From assembly GCF_015169395.1 (NCBI RefSeq), contig NZ_CP063458.1:4650001-4714000 (forward strand): a stretch of DNA of 64,000 nt, in the 5' to 3' direction. Of the stretch, positions 19,142-27,523 are shown piece after piece (positions within the stretch are counted from its first letter, which is position 1; every line of letters begins with the position of its first letter). Under the pieces are notes generated by a model. The model saw nothing but the letters and a program-made list of their open reading frames with translations, ran no database searches and was not told the DNA's origin. Origin of the DNA: Humisphaera borealis. GTDB lineage: Bacteria; Planctomycetota; Phycisphaerae; Tepidisphaerales; Tepidisphaeraceae. The translations under genes were made by a program, and so were the position numbers.

Positions 19142-19948
19142 TCAGTGCGTGCTGATCGATGCGCCCGCCGTCGCCGATCCTTTGTCCACCGCTGCCATTT
19201 CCGGACCCAATCGTCGCCGGAACAGGCTCACCGTCATCCCATAACACAGGTGAGCTAGTTCGGGGTCGTACCGGTGCCCCTCGTCGCGCAGGAACGCGTG
19301 CTGGCCATTGAACTCGTGCCAGGTGAAGTTCAGGTTCGCGTCGGCCATCGCGTCGTACACTAACCGTCGACCTTCGCGGGGGACGTGTGGATCCTGCCGG
19401 CCCCAGATCATCATGATCTCTCCCTTGATCTCCTTCACCCGGTCGAGCGAGTTGTCGTTCATCCCTTTGGCGAGCGACCGCTTGTGGATGTCGGTCGCGT
19501 AGAAGCAGACGGCCGCCTCGACGTCGGCGTTCATCGCCGCGCGGAACGCCAGGTGCCCGCCGATGCAGATGCCGACGGTCCCCAGTCGTCCGGTGCACGC
19601 CGGGTGCGTCTTGAGGTAGTCAAGTGCGGCCCGCGCGTCGGCGTCGTAGCTGGCCAGCTCCTTGGCGACCTTGTGCCTGTTGCCGCGATCGGCGCCGGCG
19701 GTGTCATACGGAATCACCACGCCCGGCTGCGACTCAAGCTCGTGGAATACCTCGGGCACGGCGACGACAAACCCGTGCCCGGCGAGCAACGCAGCCGTCC
19801 GGTGAATCGGACCGGTCACCTGGAAAATCTCCGAGAACAGCACAACGCCCGGATACCGCCGCGTCTGATCCGCCGGCCGCAGGATGTACGTCCGCATGGA
19901 GCCGTAGGGCGTGGTAAGGTCGGCGTGTTCGTTGTCGGTGATGGTCAT
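19142..19948 (-). CDS. Dienelactone hydrolase family protein
   Basis: A 268-residue alpha/beta hydrolase. The open frame extends further upstream, but ATG 19948 starts the recognisable domain (TPYGSMRTYILRP). The nucleophile elbow carries Cys (GTVGICIGGHLAF), as in dienelactone hydrolase. The acid is in MIWGRQDPHVP and the His in FNGQHAFLRDE, completing a Cys-Asp-His triad. The family hydrolyses lactones or related esters in aromatic degradation and general detoxification. No ring-cleavage genes lie nearby, so the true substrate is open. It is divergent from the hydroxylase at 20018. Confidence 0.88.
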   Translation of the reverse strand: MTITDNEHADLTTPYGSMRTYILRPADQTRRYPGVVLFSEIFQVTGPIHRTAALLAGHGFVVAVPEVFHELESQPGVVIPYDTAGADRGNRHKVAKELASYDADARAALDYLKTHPACTGRLGTVGICIGGHLAFRAAMNADVEAAVCFYATDIHKRSLAKGMNDNSLDRVKEIKGEIMMIWGRQDPHVPREGRRLVYDAMADANLNFTWHEFNGQHAFLRDEGHRYDPELAHLCYGMTVSLFRRRLGPEMAAVDKGSATAGASISTH

Positions 19949-20017
19949 GGGTGACAGTATACTGGTCTTACGCGTCGCCACGGTGCCGCGTGGCCGACCG
20001 ACGTTCGAGGGAAAGCA

Positions 20018-20734
20018 ATGCCGATCCGACTCGAAGAGTATGCCTCCATGTCCTGGCAGGCTGCGACATTCTGGATCTCGGTGATCAATGTCATCCAGTT
20101 TGCCGCGGCGCTGATCGTCGGCGAACTTCTGATTCGGCTCTATCGGTCCCGCCCCGTTACACCGCCACCCAAACCGCTCGAAGCAATCGAGGTCGTCCTG
20201 GCCATCGCCTGCCTCGTGCTGAACATCGTCGTCGGAGTCACCGGCTGGCTGCTGTGGCGAGCGGGATGGATCCGCGTTTCGGCAGAGACGGGATGGCGGG
20301 TGGTCCTCGATGTCATCGTTCTGCTGATCGCGATGGACCTGGCGATGTACGTTTTTCACCGCATCGCCCATCACCCGCTGCTATACGGGCCGCTGCACAG
20401 CGCGCATCACAAGTACGACAACCCGCGCCCGCTCGACCTCTTCGTGCTCAACCCGGTCGAAGTGCTCGGCTTCGGCGCGCTCTGGATCGGCGTCCTGATG
20501 CTCTACCCGGCGACCTGGATCGGCATCATCGTCTTCCTGACCCTGAACCTGATCTTCGGCACACTCGGACACCTGGGCGTCGAACCCTTCCCGGCATCAT
20601 GGTCTAAACTGCCGGTCGTACGGTTCCTCGGTTCGAGCACGTTCCACGCCGACCATCACCTCAACGGCAGGGTGAACTACGGCTTCTACAGCAACATCTG
20701 GGATCGCCTGTTCGGCACTGCCGGCCCGCGATGA
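20018..20734 (+). CDS. Fatty acid hydroxylase / sterol desaturase family membrane protein
   Basis: A 238-residue membrane enzyme with four to five helices and the di-iron His clusters of the family: HRIAHH, HSAHH and HADHH, in the usual order and spacing. GAGGGAAA before ATG 20018 fixes the start. Such enzymes hydroxylate or desaturate lipid chains or sterol-type substrates using O2. Substrate unknown. It converges tightly on the next gene, whose stop is one base away. Confidence 0.92.
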   Translation: MPIRLEEYASMSWQAATFWISVINVIQFAAALIVGELLIRLYRSRPVTPPPKPLEAIEVVLAIACLVLNIVVGVTGWLLWRAGWIRVSAETGWRVVLDVIVLLIAMDLAMYVFHRIAHHPLLYGPLHSAHHKYDNPRPLDLFVLNPVEVLGFGALWIGVLMLYPATWIGIIVFLTLNLIFGTLGHLGVEPFPASWSKLPVVRFLGSSTFHADHHLNGRVNYGFYSNIWDRLFGTAGPR

Positions 20735-20735
20735 C

Positions 20736-22835
20736 CTAAATCCACTGGCTCTTCGCCTGCCGCAATACCTTACGCGATTCCTTCAGCATCTCGCCGCGCG
20801 TCCGCGCCAATAGCAGCTTGATGTCGGCTTCACCCAGCCCCAACTTCTTACCGGCGCGATGCAGAATCTTCGCCTCGCCCGGCGTGATCTTTCCGTCGGC
20901 GAGCGCCGTGCGGGCCATGTCGGCCAGATGCCGGCGGGCTTCGCCTTCATTAGCGGGCGGCGTGAGGTCGAGCGAGCCTGCCTCGGCCGCGGAGATATAC
21001 TCCTCCAGCCGAATCTTCGGCACGCCGTAACGCCGGGCGGCGGCACGAAGGATGTCCCGCTCTTCGCCGGAAACGTTGCCATCGGCGGCGGTCATGTAGG
21101 CCATCCAGCGGAGCGTCGACGCCGCCGACGACCCGGTCAGATTGTCGAACTCACCCAGCCACGATTCCCCGGTCGGCGTCTCGCTACGGTCCTGCTGGCT
21201 TCCCGGCAGCCGGCGGAGCAAGTCCTGGCCGTGTTCCGAATGCAGCGGCACCATCTCGGCCAGCGCCCACTGCTGTGTGCCGAGGTTCAGCGGCGTTCCA
21301 CAGTGCCCGCAGTTGGCCGCCGATCCGCCGACCTCCGGCGCGCCGCACGACGGGCAATGTGCCGACGCGATGGACTGATCCGGGTTGGTCCGCGCCGCCG
21401 GTGAGCGGCCGAGCACGAACAGCGTATTGGTCACCGCCGACTTGTCGCCACGCCGCGGCTTCTGTCCCGGCGGCAGGCGTTTAAACGTGTGTCCCTGCCA
21501 GCGGACATTGACCAGCGCCAGATCGAGCGGCGGCTGATTGGCGTGCGGGCTGGCGTCCTGCCCGGTGTCCTGCGCATCGGCCGCGCCCGACGCCGGCAGC
21601 ACGCCCAGCAGATCGACCGCGCCGACGGCACACTCGCCGAAGTAGTGCGTGGGAGACGGTGCCAGCGGCGCCGAATCGGCCGCCGGCGATCGAAGCTGCG
21701 ACTCGTATTTCGCCACGAACGCCGGCAACGCCACCTTCGCCAGCGGCGTGGCCGACGCCAACCGATCCGCCGCCGCCCATCGCCAGTAGATGACCGAGGC
21801 GCGATCCTCCAGTTCCTGCGGGTTGAAGTCCTTGTCGCGCTCGCGGATCGCCGAAACACCGGGGATGCTGTGGCCCTTCCGCGGTTCCCACTCGTACTGC
21901 TGCGTGATCTCCGCCAGCACCCAGTCGTACTGGCCCGACCGCAGCAGGGCACCGCAGTAGGTGCAGTTGGCGGCCTGGTTCATCTCGATCGGCCCGCCGC
22001 AGTTGGGGCAGTTGCCCTCCATCAGCCCCGGCTTGGCCAGCTTCGTCTTGGCGCCGCGCCGGCGGAGAAACGACCAGACCTCGACAAACTCCCCGGCGGC
22101 CCTGGTTCCCGAGATCGGCCGGCCGGTCTGCAGGTCCACATTCTGGTCCGATGCCGATGCCTCGATGCGAACCGACACCTCGTCGAAGACCTCGCCGGAC
22201 TGGGCATTGGCGATATGGCTCCTGCGGACGACGACGTCCTTCATCTCGTTGCGATAGCCGAGCGCTCGCTGCTCGTCGAACTGGAGCGAGAACCGCTCGT
22301 AGACCGCGTCGGAGATGAACGCGCGAACGTCCGACAGGTTCTGGTTGCTCCATGCGTGCTGGATGCGCACGAACGCGCCGCGGACACGGTGCAGAAAGCG
22401 ATCGGTGTCGAACGCCGGATCGTTGGTGCGAATCGCCGTCGCGTATTGCGGCATGCGGGAGCGATCCTCCGCGGCCACGCCCCGGCGGATGATGGAACTG
22501 TCGTAGGAGTTCTTACCGGCGTAGGTCGAGTAGACAAAAAACCCGATGATCAGCAGCACCAGCGGGATGCCGACATAGGGGACTTCGATTACCAGTCGGA
22601 TGAGCTGAAAAAGCAGCCAGATCAGGGCCCCCGCGTCCCCGCCACCGCCGCCGCTGCCACCGCCACCGCTGCGTCCTCCACCACCGCCGCCGCCTCCACC
22701 CGAATATCCCTGCCCGCCGCCGGCGCGGGCCAGGGCGGGTTCGGCGATCGCCAGCGCAATCGCCGCGACGGCAGCGACCAGTCCGATCGGCCAGAGCCAT
22801 GCCCAATGTCGAGAATGGAGTCTCGGTTCCCGCAC
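20736..22835 (-). CDS. Membrane-anchored Tim44-like / zinc-ribbon / TerB protein
   Basis: A 699-residue multidomain protein. I chose GTG 22835 because AGGAGAGG lies eight bases upstream; an in-frame ATG at 22892 is possible. Order of parts: a helix near residues 14-35, a Gly/Ser-rich linker, a second helix ending VLLIIGFFVYSTY, and a Tim44-like domain (about 125-250, FLHRVRGAFVRIQHAW). A zinc ribbon follows near 275 (CPNCGGPI...CTYCG), then a second Tim44-like/beta region, another zinc ribbon near 493 (CPSCGAPEV...CGHCG), and a C-terminal TerB-like region (from about 572) with two repeats (AADGNVSGEERDIL, ALADGKITPGEAKIL). The Asp-rich TerB motifs suggest metal-linked stress sensing. The role is unknown. 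Confidence 0.75.
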   Translation of the reverse strand: MREPRLHSRHWAWLWPIGLVAAVAAIALAIAEPALARAGGGQGYSGGGGGGGGGRSGGGGSGGGGGDAGALIWLLFQLIRLVIEVPYVGIPLVLLIIGFFVYSTYAGKNSYDSSIIRRGVAAEDRSRMPQYATAIRTNDPAFDTDRFLHRVRGAFVRIQHAWSNQNLSDVRAFISDAVYERFSLQFDEQRALGYRNEMKDVVVRRSHIANAQSGEVFDEVSVRIEASASDQNVDLQTGRPISGTRAAGEFVEVWSFLRRRGAKTKLAKPGLMEGNCPNCGGPIEMNQAANCTYCGALLRSGQYDWVLAEITQQYEWEPRKGHSIPGVSAIRERDKDFNPQELEDRASVIYWRWAAADRLASATPLAKVALPAFVAKYESQLRSPAADSAPLAPSPTHYFGECAVGAVDLLGVLPASGAADAQDTGQDASPHANQPPLDLALVNVRWQGHTFKRLPPGQKPRRGDKSAVTNTLFVLGRSPAARTNPDQSIASAHCPSCGAPEVGGSAANCGHCGTPLNLGTQQWALAEMVPLHSEHGQDLLRRLPGSQQDRSETPTGESWLGEFDNLTGSSAASTLRWMAYMTAADGNVSGEERDILRAAARRYGVPKIRLEEYISAAEAGSLDLTPPANEGEARRHLADMARTALADGKITPGEAKILHRAGKKLGLGEADIKLLLARTRGEMLKESRKVLRQAKSQWI

Positions 22836-22920
22836 AGCAGCCGCCTCTCCTTCCACGCCGATCCGCCAATGAAAATGGCCGCGGGACGACATCCCGCGGC
22901 CATGTGTTGCGTCGGCGAGA

Positions 22921-24327
22921 CTACCTCACGCCCGCCGATCCGGTCTCGATCGGTTCGCTCACGTATTCCCGCGGGTCGGTGATCTTGCCCGTCAGCGCGC
23001 TCGCCGCCACGGTCAGCGGGCTCGCCAGATACACCGCGCTCTTGGTGCTGCCCATGCGGCCGGGGAAGTTGCGGTTCGTCGTGCTGATGCACGTCTCGGT
23101 GCTCTGAAGCCGGCCGAATGTATCGACCGGGCCGCCCAGGCACGCGCTGCAACCGCTCGGCCCGACCAGGCAACCGGCGTCCAGCAGCACCTCTTCGATG
23201 CTCTTTTCGCTCGGGCTCTTGGCTTCGCCGCGAAGGTTCAGCCGCTTCATGTCGGCGTGAACTTCCGTGCTGCCGGGGACGACGAAGGTCTTCACCTTCA
23301 CGTTGTTCCCCTTCAGGATGTTCGCCGCCATGATCATGTCGGTGATCTTGCCGCCGGTGCACGAACCGATGTAGGCGCGATCCACCACCACGCTGCGGCA
23401 GTTGTACGCCGTGTCTTTGTTGTCCGGGCTGTGCGGCTTGGCGACCATGGGCTCCATGGTGCTCAGGTCCCACTCGTGCTCGGTGATGAACTTGGCGTCC
23501 TTGTCATCCGTCACCACTTCCCAGTTCGGGCGATTGCTGCGAGCGCGGACGTATTCCAGTGTCTTCTCGTCCACGTCGCAGATGCCGCTCTTGCCGCCGG
23601 CTTCGATCGCCATGTTGGTGAGCGTCATGCGGTCTTCGAGCGTGAGCGAGTTCACGCCGTCCCCGCCGAAGTACATCGCGCGGTAGGTCGCCCCGTCCAC
23701 GCCGATCTCACCGATCACCGCCAGGATCAGGTCCTTGGCCGTCAGGTACGGCGGGATCTGCCCGCGGAACATGAACTTCATCGTCGGCGGGACCTTCAGC
23801 CAGGTCTTGCCGGTGCCCAGGACAAACGCCGCGTCGGAGTTCCCGACGCCAGTCGCGATCTGCCCGAACGCGCCGGCCGTACACGTATGGCTGTCGGTGC
23901 CCAGCAGGATTTCGCCGGGGCGGATGTGCCCCTCTTCCGGCAACGCCTTGTGGCAGACGCCTTTGTAGTTGGTCTTGGTCGGGTCCTTGTACGGACTGGG
24001 CATGTCCGGCGTCATCTTCACGAACTCGGGGTCGTAGTAATACTTCAGACCCTGTTCGGTGACGAAGTCGCGCAGCGTCTGCACATTGCGATGACACTTC
24101 TCGTCGGCCGTAAAGATGTAGTGGTCGGGGATGATGACCACGCGGTCCTTGTCCCAGACCTTGGCGTTGCGGCCGAACTTCTCGTGGAAGATGCCGATGG
24201 TGCCCGGCCCGCAGACGTCGTGGGTCATCAGGACATCGACATTCACCCAGACGTTCTCGCCCGGGTCCACACGGTCCCTGCCCGAATGCTTGGCAAGGAT
24301 CTTCTCGGTCATCGTCATGCCGGCCAT
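22921..24327 (-). CDS. leuC: LeuC-type 3-isopropylmalate dehydratase large subunit (aconitase family)
   Basis: A 468-residue hydro-lyase with the [4Fe-4S] ligand Cys residues in the expected places (DSHTCTAGAFG, IGSCTGGK, GCSACLGG). The start ATG 24327 has AGGAG eight bases upstream. It would isomerise 2- to 3-isopropylmalate in leucine synthesis with a LeuD small subunit. No leuD lies beside it in this window. Close relatives such as homoaconitase or 2,3-dimethylmalate dehydratase large subunits cannot be excluded. Confidence 0.85.
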   Translation of the reverse strand: MAGMTMTEKILAKHSGRDRVDPGENVWVNVDVLMTHDVCGPGTIGIFHEKFGRNAKVWDKDRVVIIPDHYIFTADEKCHRNVQTLRDFVTEQGLKYYYDPEFVKMTPDMPSPYKDPTKTNYKGVCHKALPEEGHIRPGEILLGTDSHTCTAGAFGQIATGVGNSDAAFVLGTGKTWLKVPPTMKFMFRGQIPPYLTAKDLILAVIGEIGVDGATYRAMYFGGDGVNSLTLEDRMTLTNMAIEAGGKSGICDVDEKTLEYVRARSNRPNWEVVTDDKDAKFITEHEWDLSTMEPMVAKPHSPDNKDTAYNCRSVVVDRAYIGSCTGGKITDMIMAANILKGNNVKVKTFVVPGSTEVHADMKRLNLRGEAKSPSEKSIEEVLLDAGCLVGPSGCSACLGGPVDTFGRLQSTETCISTTNRNFPGRMGSTKSAVYLASPLTVAASALTGKITDPREYVSEPIETGSAGVR

Positions 24328-24480
24328 CGAACTGCTCCTGCAGATAGCAAAGGTATGCCCCGTCGCCGTACGACGAGGCGGAAGGTCGAGTATAGCGGTC
24401 CAGGTCACGCCGTGCTATTCGAGGCAAGCGGTCCCGAGCAACCGGGGCCGAATCGCGAAATCCTGCCCCGAAGCGAGATC

Positions 24481-24602
24481 GCCGAACGAACCCACGGCTG
24501 AATGCGAACATGGAACGCCGAACGCCCAACATCGAACACCAAATCGTCGGGCGTGGATAGCCGAACGAACCCAAGCCGACATCGCCGAACGAACCCGAGA
24601 CC
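24481..24602. repeat. GCCGAACGAACCC repeat cluster, left of the IS
   Basis: Three copies of GCCGAACGAACCC (24481, 24560, 24584). About 90 bases ending in the last two copies (24515-24600) match, with scattered differences, a second block right of the insertion sequence (26415-26505). This stretch has no credible gene. Confidence 0.75.
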
Positions 24603-24619
24603 GCCCTTGTGACCGCATT

Positions 24620-24638
24620 CCGTGACACGGGTTTCCAA
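24620..24638. repeat. Left half of a hairpin repeat split by the IS
   Basis: CCGTGACACGGGTTTCCAA ends at the insertion point. Removing the IS and one TTTCCAA copy joins it to GCCGTG, giving a hairpin of the type seen intact at 42181-42228 (GTGACACGGCTT-tcct-AAGCCGTGTCAC). Confidence 0.65.
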
Positions 24639-26100
24639 CCACAACTGTCCGGCATTTCGACGCCGTGACATTCGCAAGATTTCGCTCTTGCGCTTTCTGA
24701 TGCCGCGTGGCATAGTTCGCGCCCGTGGCGGTCCGTCGTTCATCCCCGCAGCAGCAACCGACGCCGTCGGACCGACGTCTGGCCGTGCGCCGCTCCGGGA
24801 ATCTCCTCGACGAACATCTCCATCGTCTGGCGGCGCTGCCGGCTCACGGCAACACCATCCTCGGCCGCGACCAGTTGGTCAAAGGCCTGCTCCTGTCGTT
24901 CTTCGATCCCATGGCCCGATCGCTGCGACGCATCGAAGACTGCGGCGACTTCCAGGGCGATCTGCGACTCGACAAGCTGGCACGCTCGACCACCGCCGAC
25001 GCTCTTGCAGCGTTCGACCCTCAGCTGCTCGTGCCGCTGATCGACGACCTGCAGCAACGTGTCCCGAATCTCGGCGACGCCGACGGCCTCGAAGGGATCA
25101 CCCGGCAGATCATCGCCGCCGACGGCACTTACATGACCACGCTGTGCGATGTGGCCTGGGCGATGCGCCAAAAGAACCGCGACGGCGGCGTGCAGGGACA
25201 GGTCCGCGCCAACGTCCAGCTCGACGCCGGCAACTGGATTCCCCGCGTGCTGACCGTCAGCGGCGACGACGGGCATTCGGAGGCCGCGGCCTTCGCCGCC
25301 GACCTCCTGCCCGGCGTGCTGTACGTCGTGGACCGCAACTTCGTCGAGTTCGGCTTCCTCGGCGCCGTCCTGGACAAGGGCAGCGACTTTGTCGTTCGTA
25401 TCAAATCCAACCAACCGGCGATGACGGTGGTCCAGACCCTGCCGCCGTCGGCGGCGGACGTCGAGGCGGGCGTGATCGCCGAGGAAGTGGTGAGACTTCC
25501 CGGCCGCGACGCGCCGGCGGGCCTGTTCCGCTGCATCACCATCGAGAGCACCGACCGATCGGGCGAATCCCAGGCACTGCGGCTGCTGACCAATCTTCCC
25601 GCGGCGACGGTCGGGGCTCACGTCGTCGGCGCCGTTTACCGGCTGCGCTGGCAGATCGAGCTGTTTTTCAAGTGGCTCAAGACCTGGGCGGGAATGGACC
25701 ACCTGCTGAGCACCAGCCGCAATGGGATCACCACGCAGCTGTACATCGCGGTGATCGCCGTGCTGATGATGTACGTGCAGAGCGGCTACCGCGTCAGCGT
25801 CTACGCCCTGGCGGCGCTGGGCCGCGTGGCCCGGGGCCAGATGTCGATCCAGGAGGCGATGGCGGTGATCGCCAAACGCGAGCGAGAGCGTTCGCTGGAA
25901 CGAGCGCGTCAGGCCCGGCTGCGGGCACGCAAGAAGCTGGCCTGAAGCCACGACGTTCCCGCACACCCTGATCCGAGGGTGACGCCGCCGCATGCGCGCC
26001 ATCAGCCGCGATCGCAAGCAAAGCCGAGCGACTCTGGTGAAATGAGGATGTGCCAGGTCATGGCTCACGCTGGAATTGGTAAATTGCCGGACAGTTGTGC
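24639..26100 (+). mobile_element. IS4-family insertion sequence, complete
   Basis: Left end CCACAACTGTCCGGCA (24639-24654) and right end, read inward, GCACAACTGTCCGGCA (26100-26085) form a terminal inverted repeat with 15 identical bases. TTTCCAA lies just outside both ends (24632-24638 and 26101-26107), a seven-base target duplication. The element is 1462 bases with a single transposase gene that looks intact. Confidence 0.88.
24725..25945 (+). CDS. IS4-family DDE transposase
   Basis: A 406-residue transposase starting at GTG 24725. The DDE catalytic residues can be placed: D133 (IIAADGTYM), D203 (LYVVDRNFVEFG) and E312. The latter lies in the IS4 signature Y-(2)-R-(3)-E-(6)-K (YRLRWQIELFFKWLK). 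The C-terminus is strongly basic (RERERSLERARQARLRARKK). Length and motifs match an intact IS4-group enzyme, and the reading frame is unbroken, so the element may be active. Confidence 0.95.
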   Translation: MAVRRSSPQQQPTPSDRRLAVRRSGNLLDEHLHRLAALPAHGNTILGRDQLVKGLLLSFFDPMARSLRRIEDCGDFQGDLRLDKLARSTTADALAAFDPQLLVPLIDDLQQRVPNLGDADGLEGITRQIIAADGTYMTTLCDVAWAMRQKNRDGGVQGQVRANVQLDAGNWIPRVLTVSGDDGHSEAAAFAADLLPGVLYVVDRNFVEFGFLGAVLDKGSDFVVRIKSNQPAMTVVQTLPPSAADVEAGVIAEEVVRLPGRDAPAGLFRCITIESTDRSGESQALRLLTNLPAATVGAHVVGAVYRLRWQIELFFKWLKTWAGMDHLLSTSRNGITTQLYIAVIAVLMMYVQSGYRVSVYALAALGRVARGQMSIQEAMAVIAKRERERSLERARQARLRARKKLA

Positions 26101-26162
26101 TTTCCAAGCCGTGCGAGGTGCGTCACACGTCGAAGGCCGCTCATCCTCAATCACCGCCTTCC

Positions 26163-26505
26163 ACCGAACGAACCCGGCGTAACCCCGCCGAACGAACCCG
26201 GCGCGGTCGGACGACGCTCGATCAGGGCGACCCACACGCCTCGGGGACGCTCCGCTTCGCGTCGCGGCTAACCCGTCGCCGGAAGTCCGTAACCCGTCGT
26301 CCGAAGCGTGTAATCCGTCGTCGCGGAGCGCATGCAGGGTTCGTTCCGTACCACGAAAATGGTTAGCCGCGACGCGGAGCGGAGCGCTCGCGCAACCTCG
26401 CCGAACGAACCGAGGACTCGGCGCAAACACCCAACGTCGAATACCGAATCGGCAAACACAGATTGCCGAACGAACCCAAGGCGACATCGCCGAACGAACC
26501 CGAGT
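26163..26505. repeat. GCCGAACGAACCC repeat cluster, right of the IS, with an internal inverted REP pair
   Basis: Five copies of the 13-base unit, two of them with one changed base (26163, 26187, 26400, 26465, 26489). Between them lies an inverted pair. CTCCGCTTCGCGTCGCGGCTAAC (26250-26272, cited in part as GCTTCGCGTCGCGGCTAAC) faces GTTAGCCGCGACGCGGAGCG (26362-26381). A third copy of the latter family is at 31072-31100. No gene is supported in this stretch. Confidence 0.7.
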
Positions 26506-26860
26506 GATCGATCAGGCTGCCCACGTCGTCTCTTTCGCTTCCAAGTCTCCGCGTCACTTCAAAACACCAAAACCACCACCCCGGCCCGACCGACACCGAT
26601 CGTCCTGGGACGGCCATCTCCACGGAGTAAACGCTGAAGCCGACAGATCACACCCGCCGACCGGCGCATGGAGGAAGGACGCCGCCCGTCCCAGGGCGAC
26701 GTCTGATATTGTTCTATATATGTTAGGTCAATGGCCGCGGAAGACAAGCAAAATCCGCCCGGCGTCACGCGCTGGCAAGACCCCCTGGCGACCACGTAAT
26801 CCCGACCACGCCGCCCGCCCCCGGCCGATCCCGTGTGGCACGGGTAGGGTGTCGTGGGCA

Positions 26861-26929
26861 GGGTGGCATGGGCAAGCGTACCCGCTTGCCCATGGCGATC
26901 GCCGACCGACGCTCTCGTCACGGGCAACA
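26861..26929. repeat. Second copy of the GGGTGGCA-type palindromic repeat
   Basis: GGGTGGCATGGGCAAGCG-taccCGCTTGCCCATG repeats the hairpin of 243-332 with a few changes and ends with a CACGGGCAAC half-hairpin. Its right part has decayed. Confidence 0.7.
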
Positions 26930-27052
26930 TGCGTCGGCGCCAAGCCACCCGAAATCGTCCCGCCGCCAGACCCCCCGCACGACACCTGCGACCACCCAAT
27001 CCCGCACCCGCCGGGTTCGCAAGCGTCGCCAGAATCGAGTGGCCCGACCAAA

Positions 27053-27292
27053 AGCCTCGAAGAGGCGGCAGAGCCATAGCCCAGGATGAAGGTCGGTACG
27101 CCGACCGCAACCATGGGTCGATCGACCGATGGATCCCGAGTCCTGAGAGGGCGACAGAGCACCCGGCGTCGCCGCGGGGACGGCCCTTTCGCCCCTACAG
27201 GGCTCGATCCGCGTAAATCACAAACCCAGGGCTCGTCCCGGCTTCGCCGAGCCAGCGCCCTGGTCTATGGCTCTGCCGCCTCTTCGAGGCTC
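27053..27292. repeat. 240-base element with long terminal inverted repeats
   Basis: The left end GCCTCGAAGAGGCGGCAGAG followed by CCATAGCCCAGG (27053-27084) pairs with the right end CCAGG... read inward as GCCTCGAAGAGGCGGCAGAG, CCATAGACCAGG (27292-27261), with one mismatch over about 32 bases. The centre contains further short palindromes and no gene. It resembles a small non-autonomous element or a REP/BIME-type unit. Confidence 0.7.
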
Positions 27293-27497
27293 AAACACTC
27301 AACCGGACGTTGCGTTTGACCCACTGATGAACCATCCGGCAGGCACGATCGAGGCGTTCGAGGAGCTTCACGCAGCAAATGTTACAGTTTTGTGCGGTCT
27401 GAACAAGATGGCTATTGCTGCCTCTTGCGAACTCGTTGATGGCGCTAGCGCCAGCGGCTATTGTCCGCGCACCATCCGCGCGGGGTGTCCGGGCGGT

Positions 27498-27519
27498 TAG
27501 GATAAACAAACGGTTATCC
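27498..27519 (+). other. attI-like motif before the first cassette-type gene
   Basis: An inverted pair GGATAA (27500-27505) / TTATCC (27514-27519) frames ACAAACGG, and the right box is GTTATCC (27513-27519). The layout recalls the core of class 1 attI (CCTAAAACAAAGTTAGGC). It also has the same right box as the attC at 28007-28107. It lies five bases before ATG 27524. No integrase gene is found upstream within the window. Confidence 0.4.
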
Positions 27520-27523
27520 AGCG

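Larger units (their letters stand above)
26506..27497. other. Gene-poor accessory DNA of about 1 kb
   Basis: No open frame here looks like a gene. An AT-rich patch near 26704-26729 (ttgttctatatatgttagg) precedes ATG 26730, which opens only a 22-codon frame (MAAEDKQNPPGVTRW...). This is perhaps the stub of a lost gene. The remainder is occupied by the repeats listed at 26861 and 27053. Confidence 0.5.

Noticed and set aside
24481-26505. CRISPR array made of the GCCGAACGAACCC units
   Set aside because: Units are short, irregularly spaced and vary in sequence; there are no equal spacers and no cas genes in the window.
26730-26798. 22-codon frame after an AT-rich promoter-like patch
   Set aside because: Too short, no ribosome site, and no relation to a known small protein; noted as a possible gene stub only.
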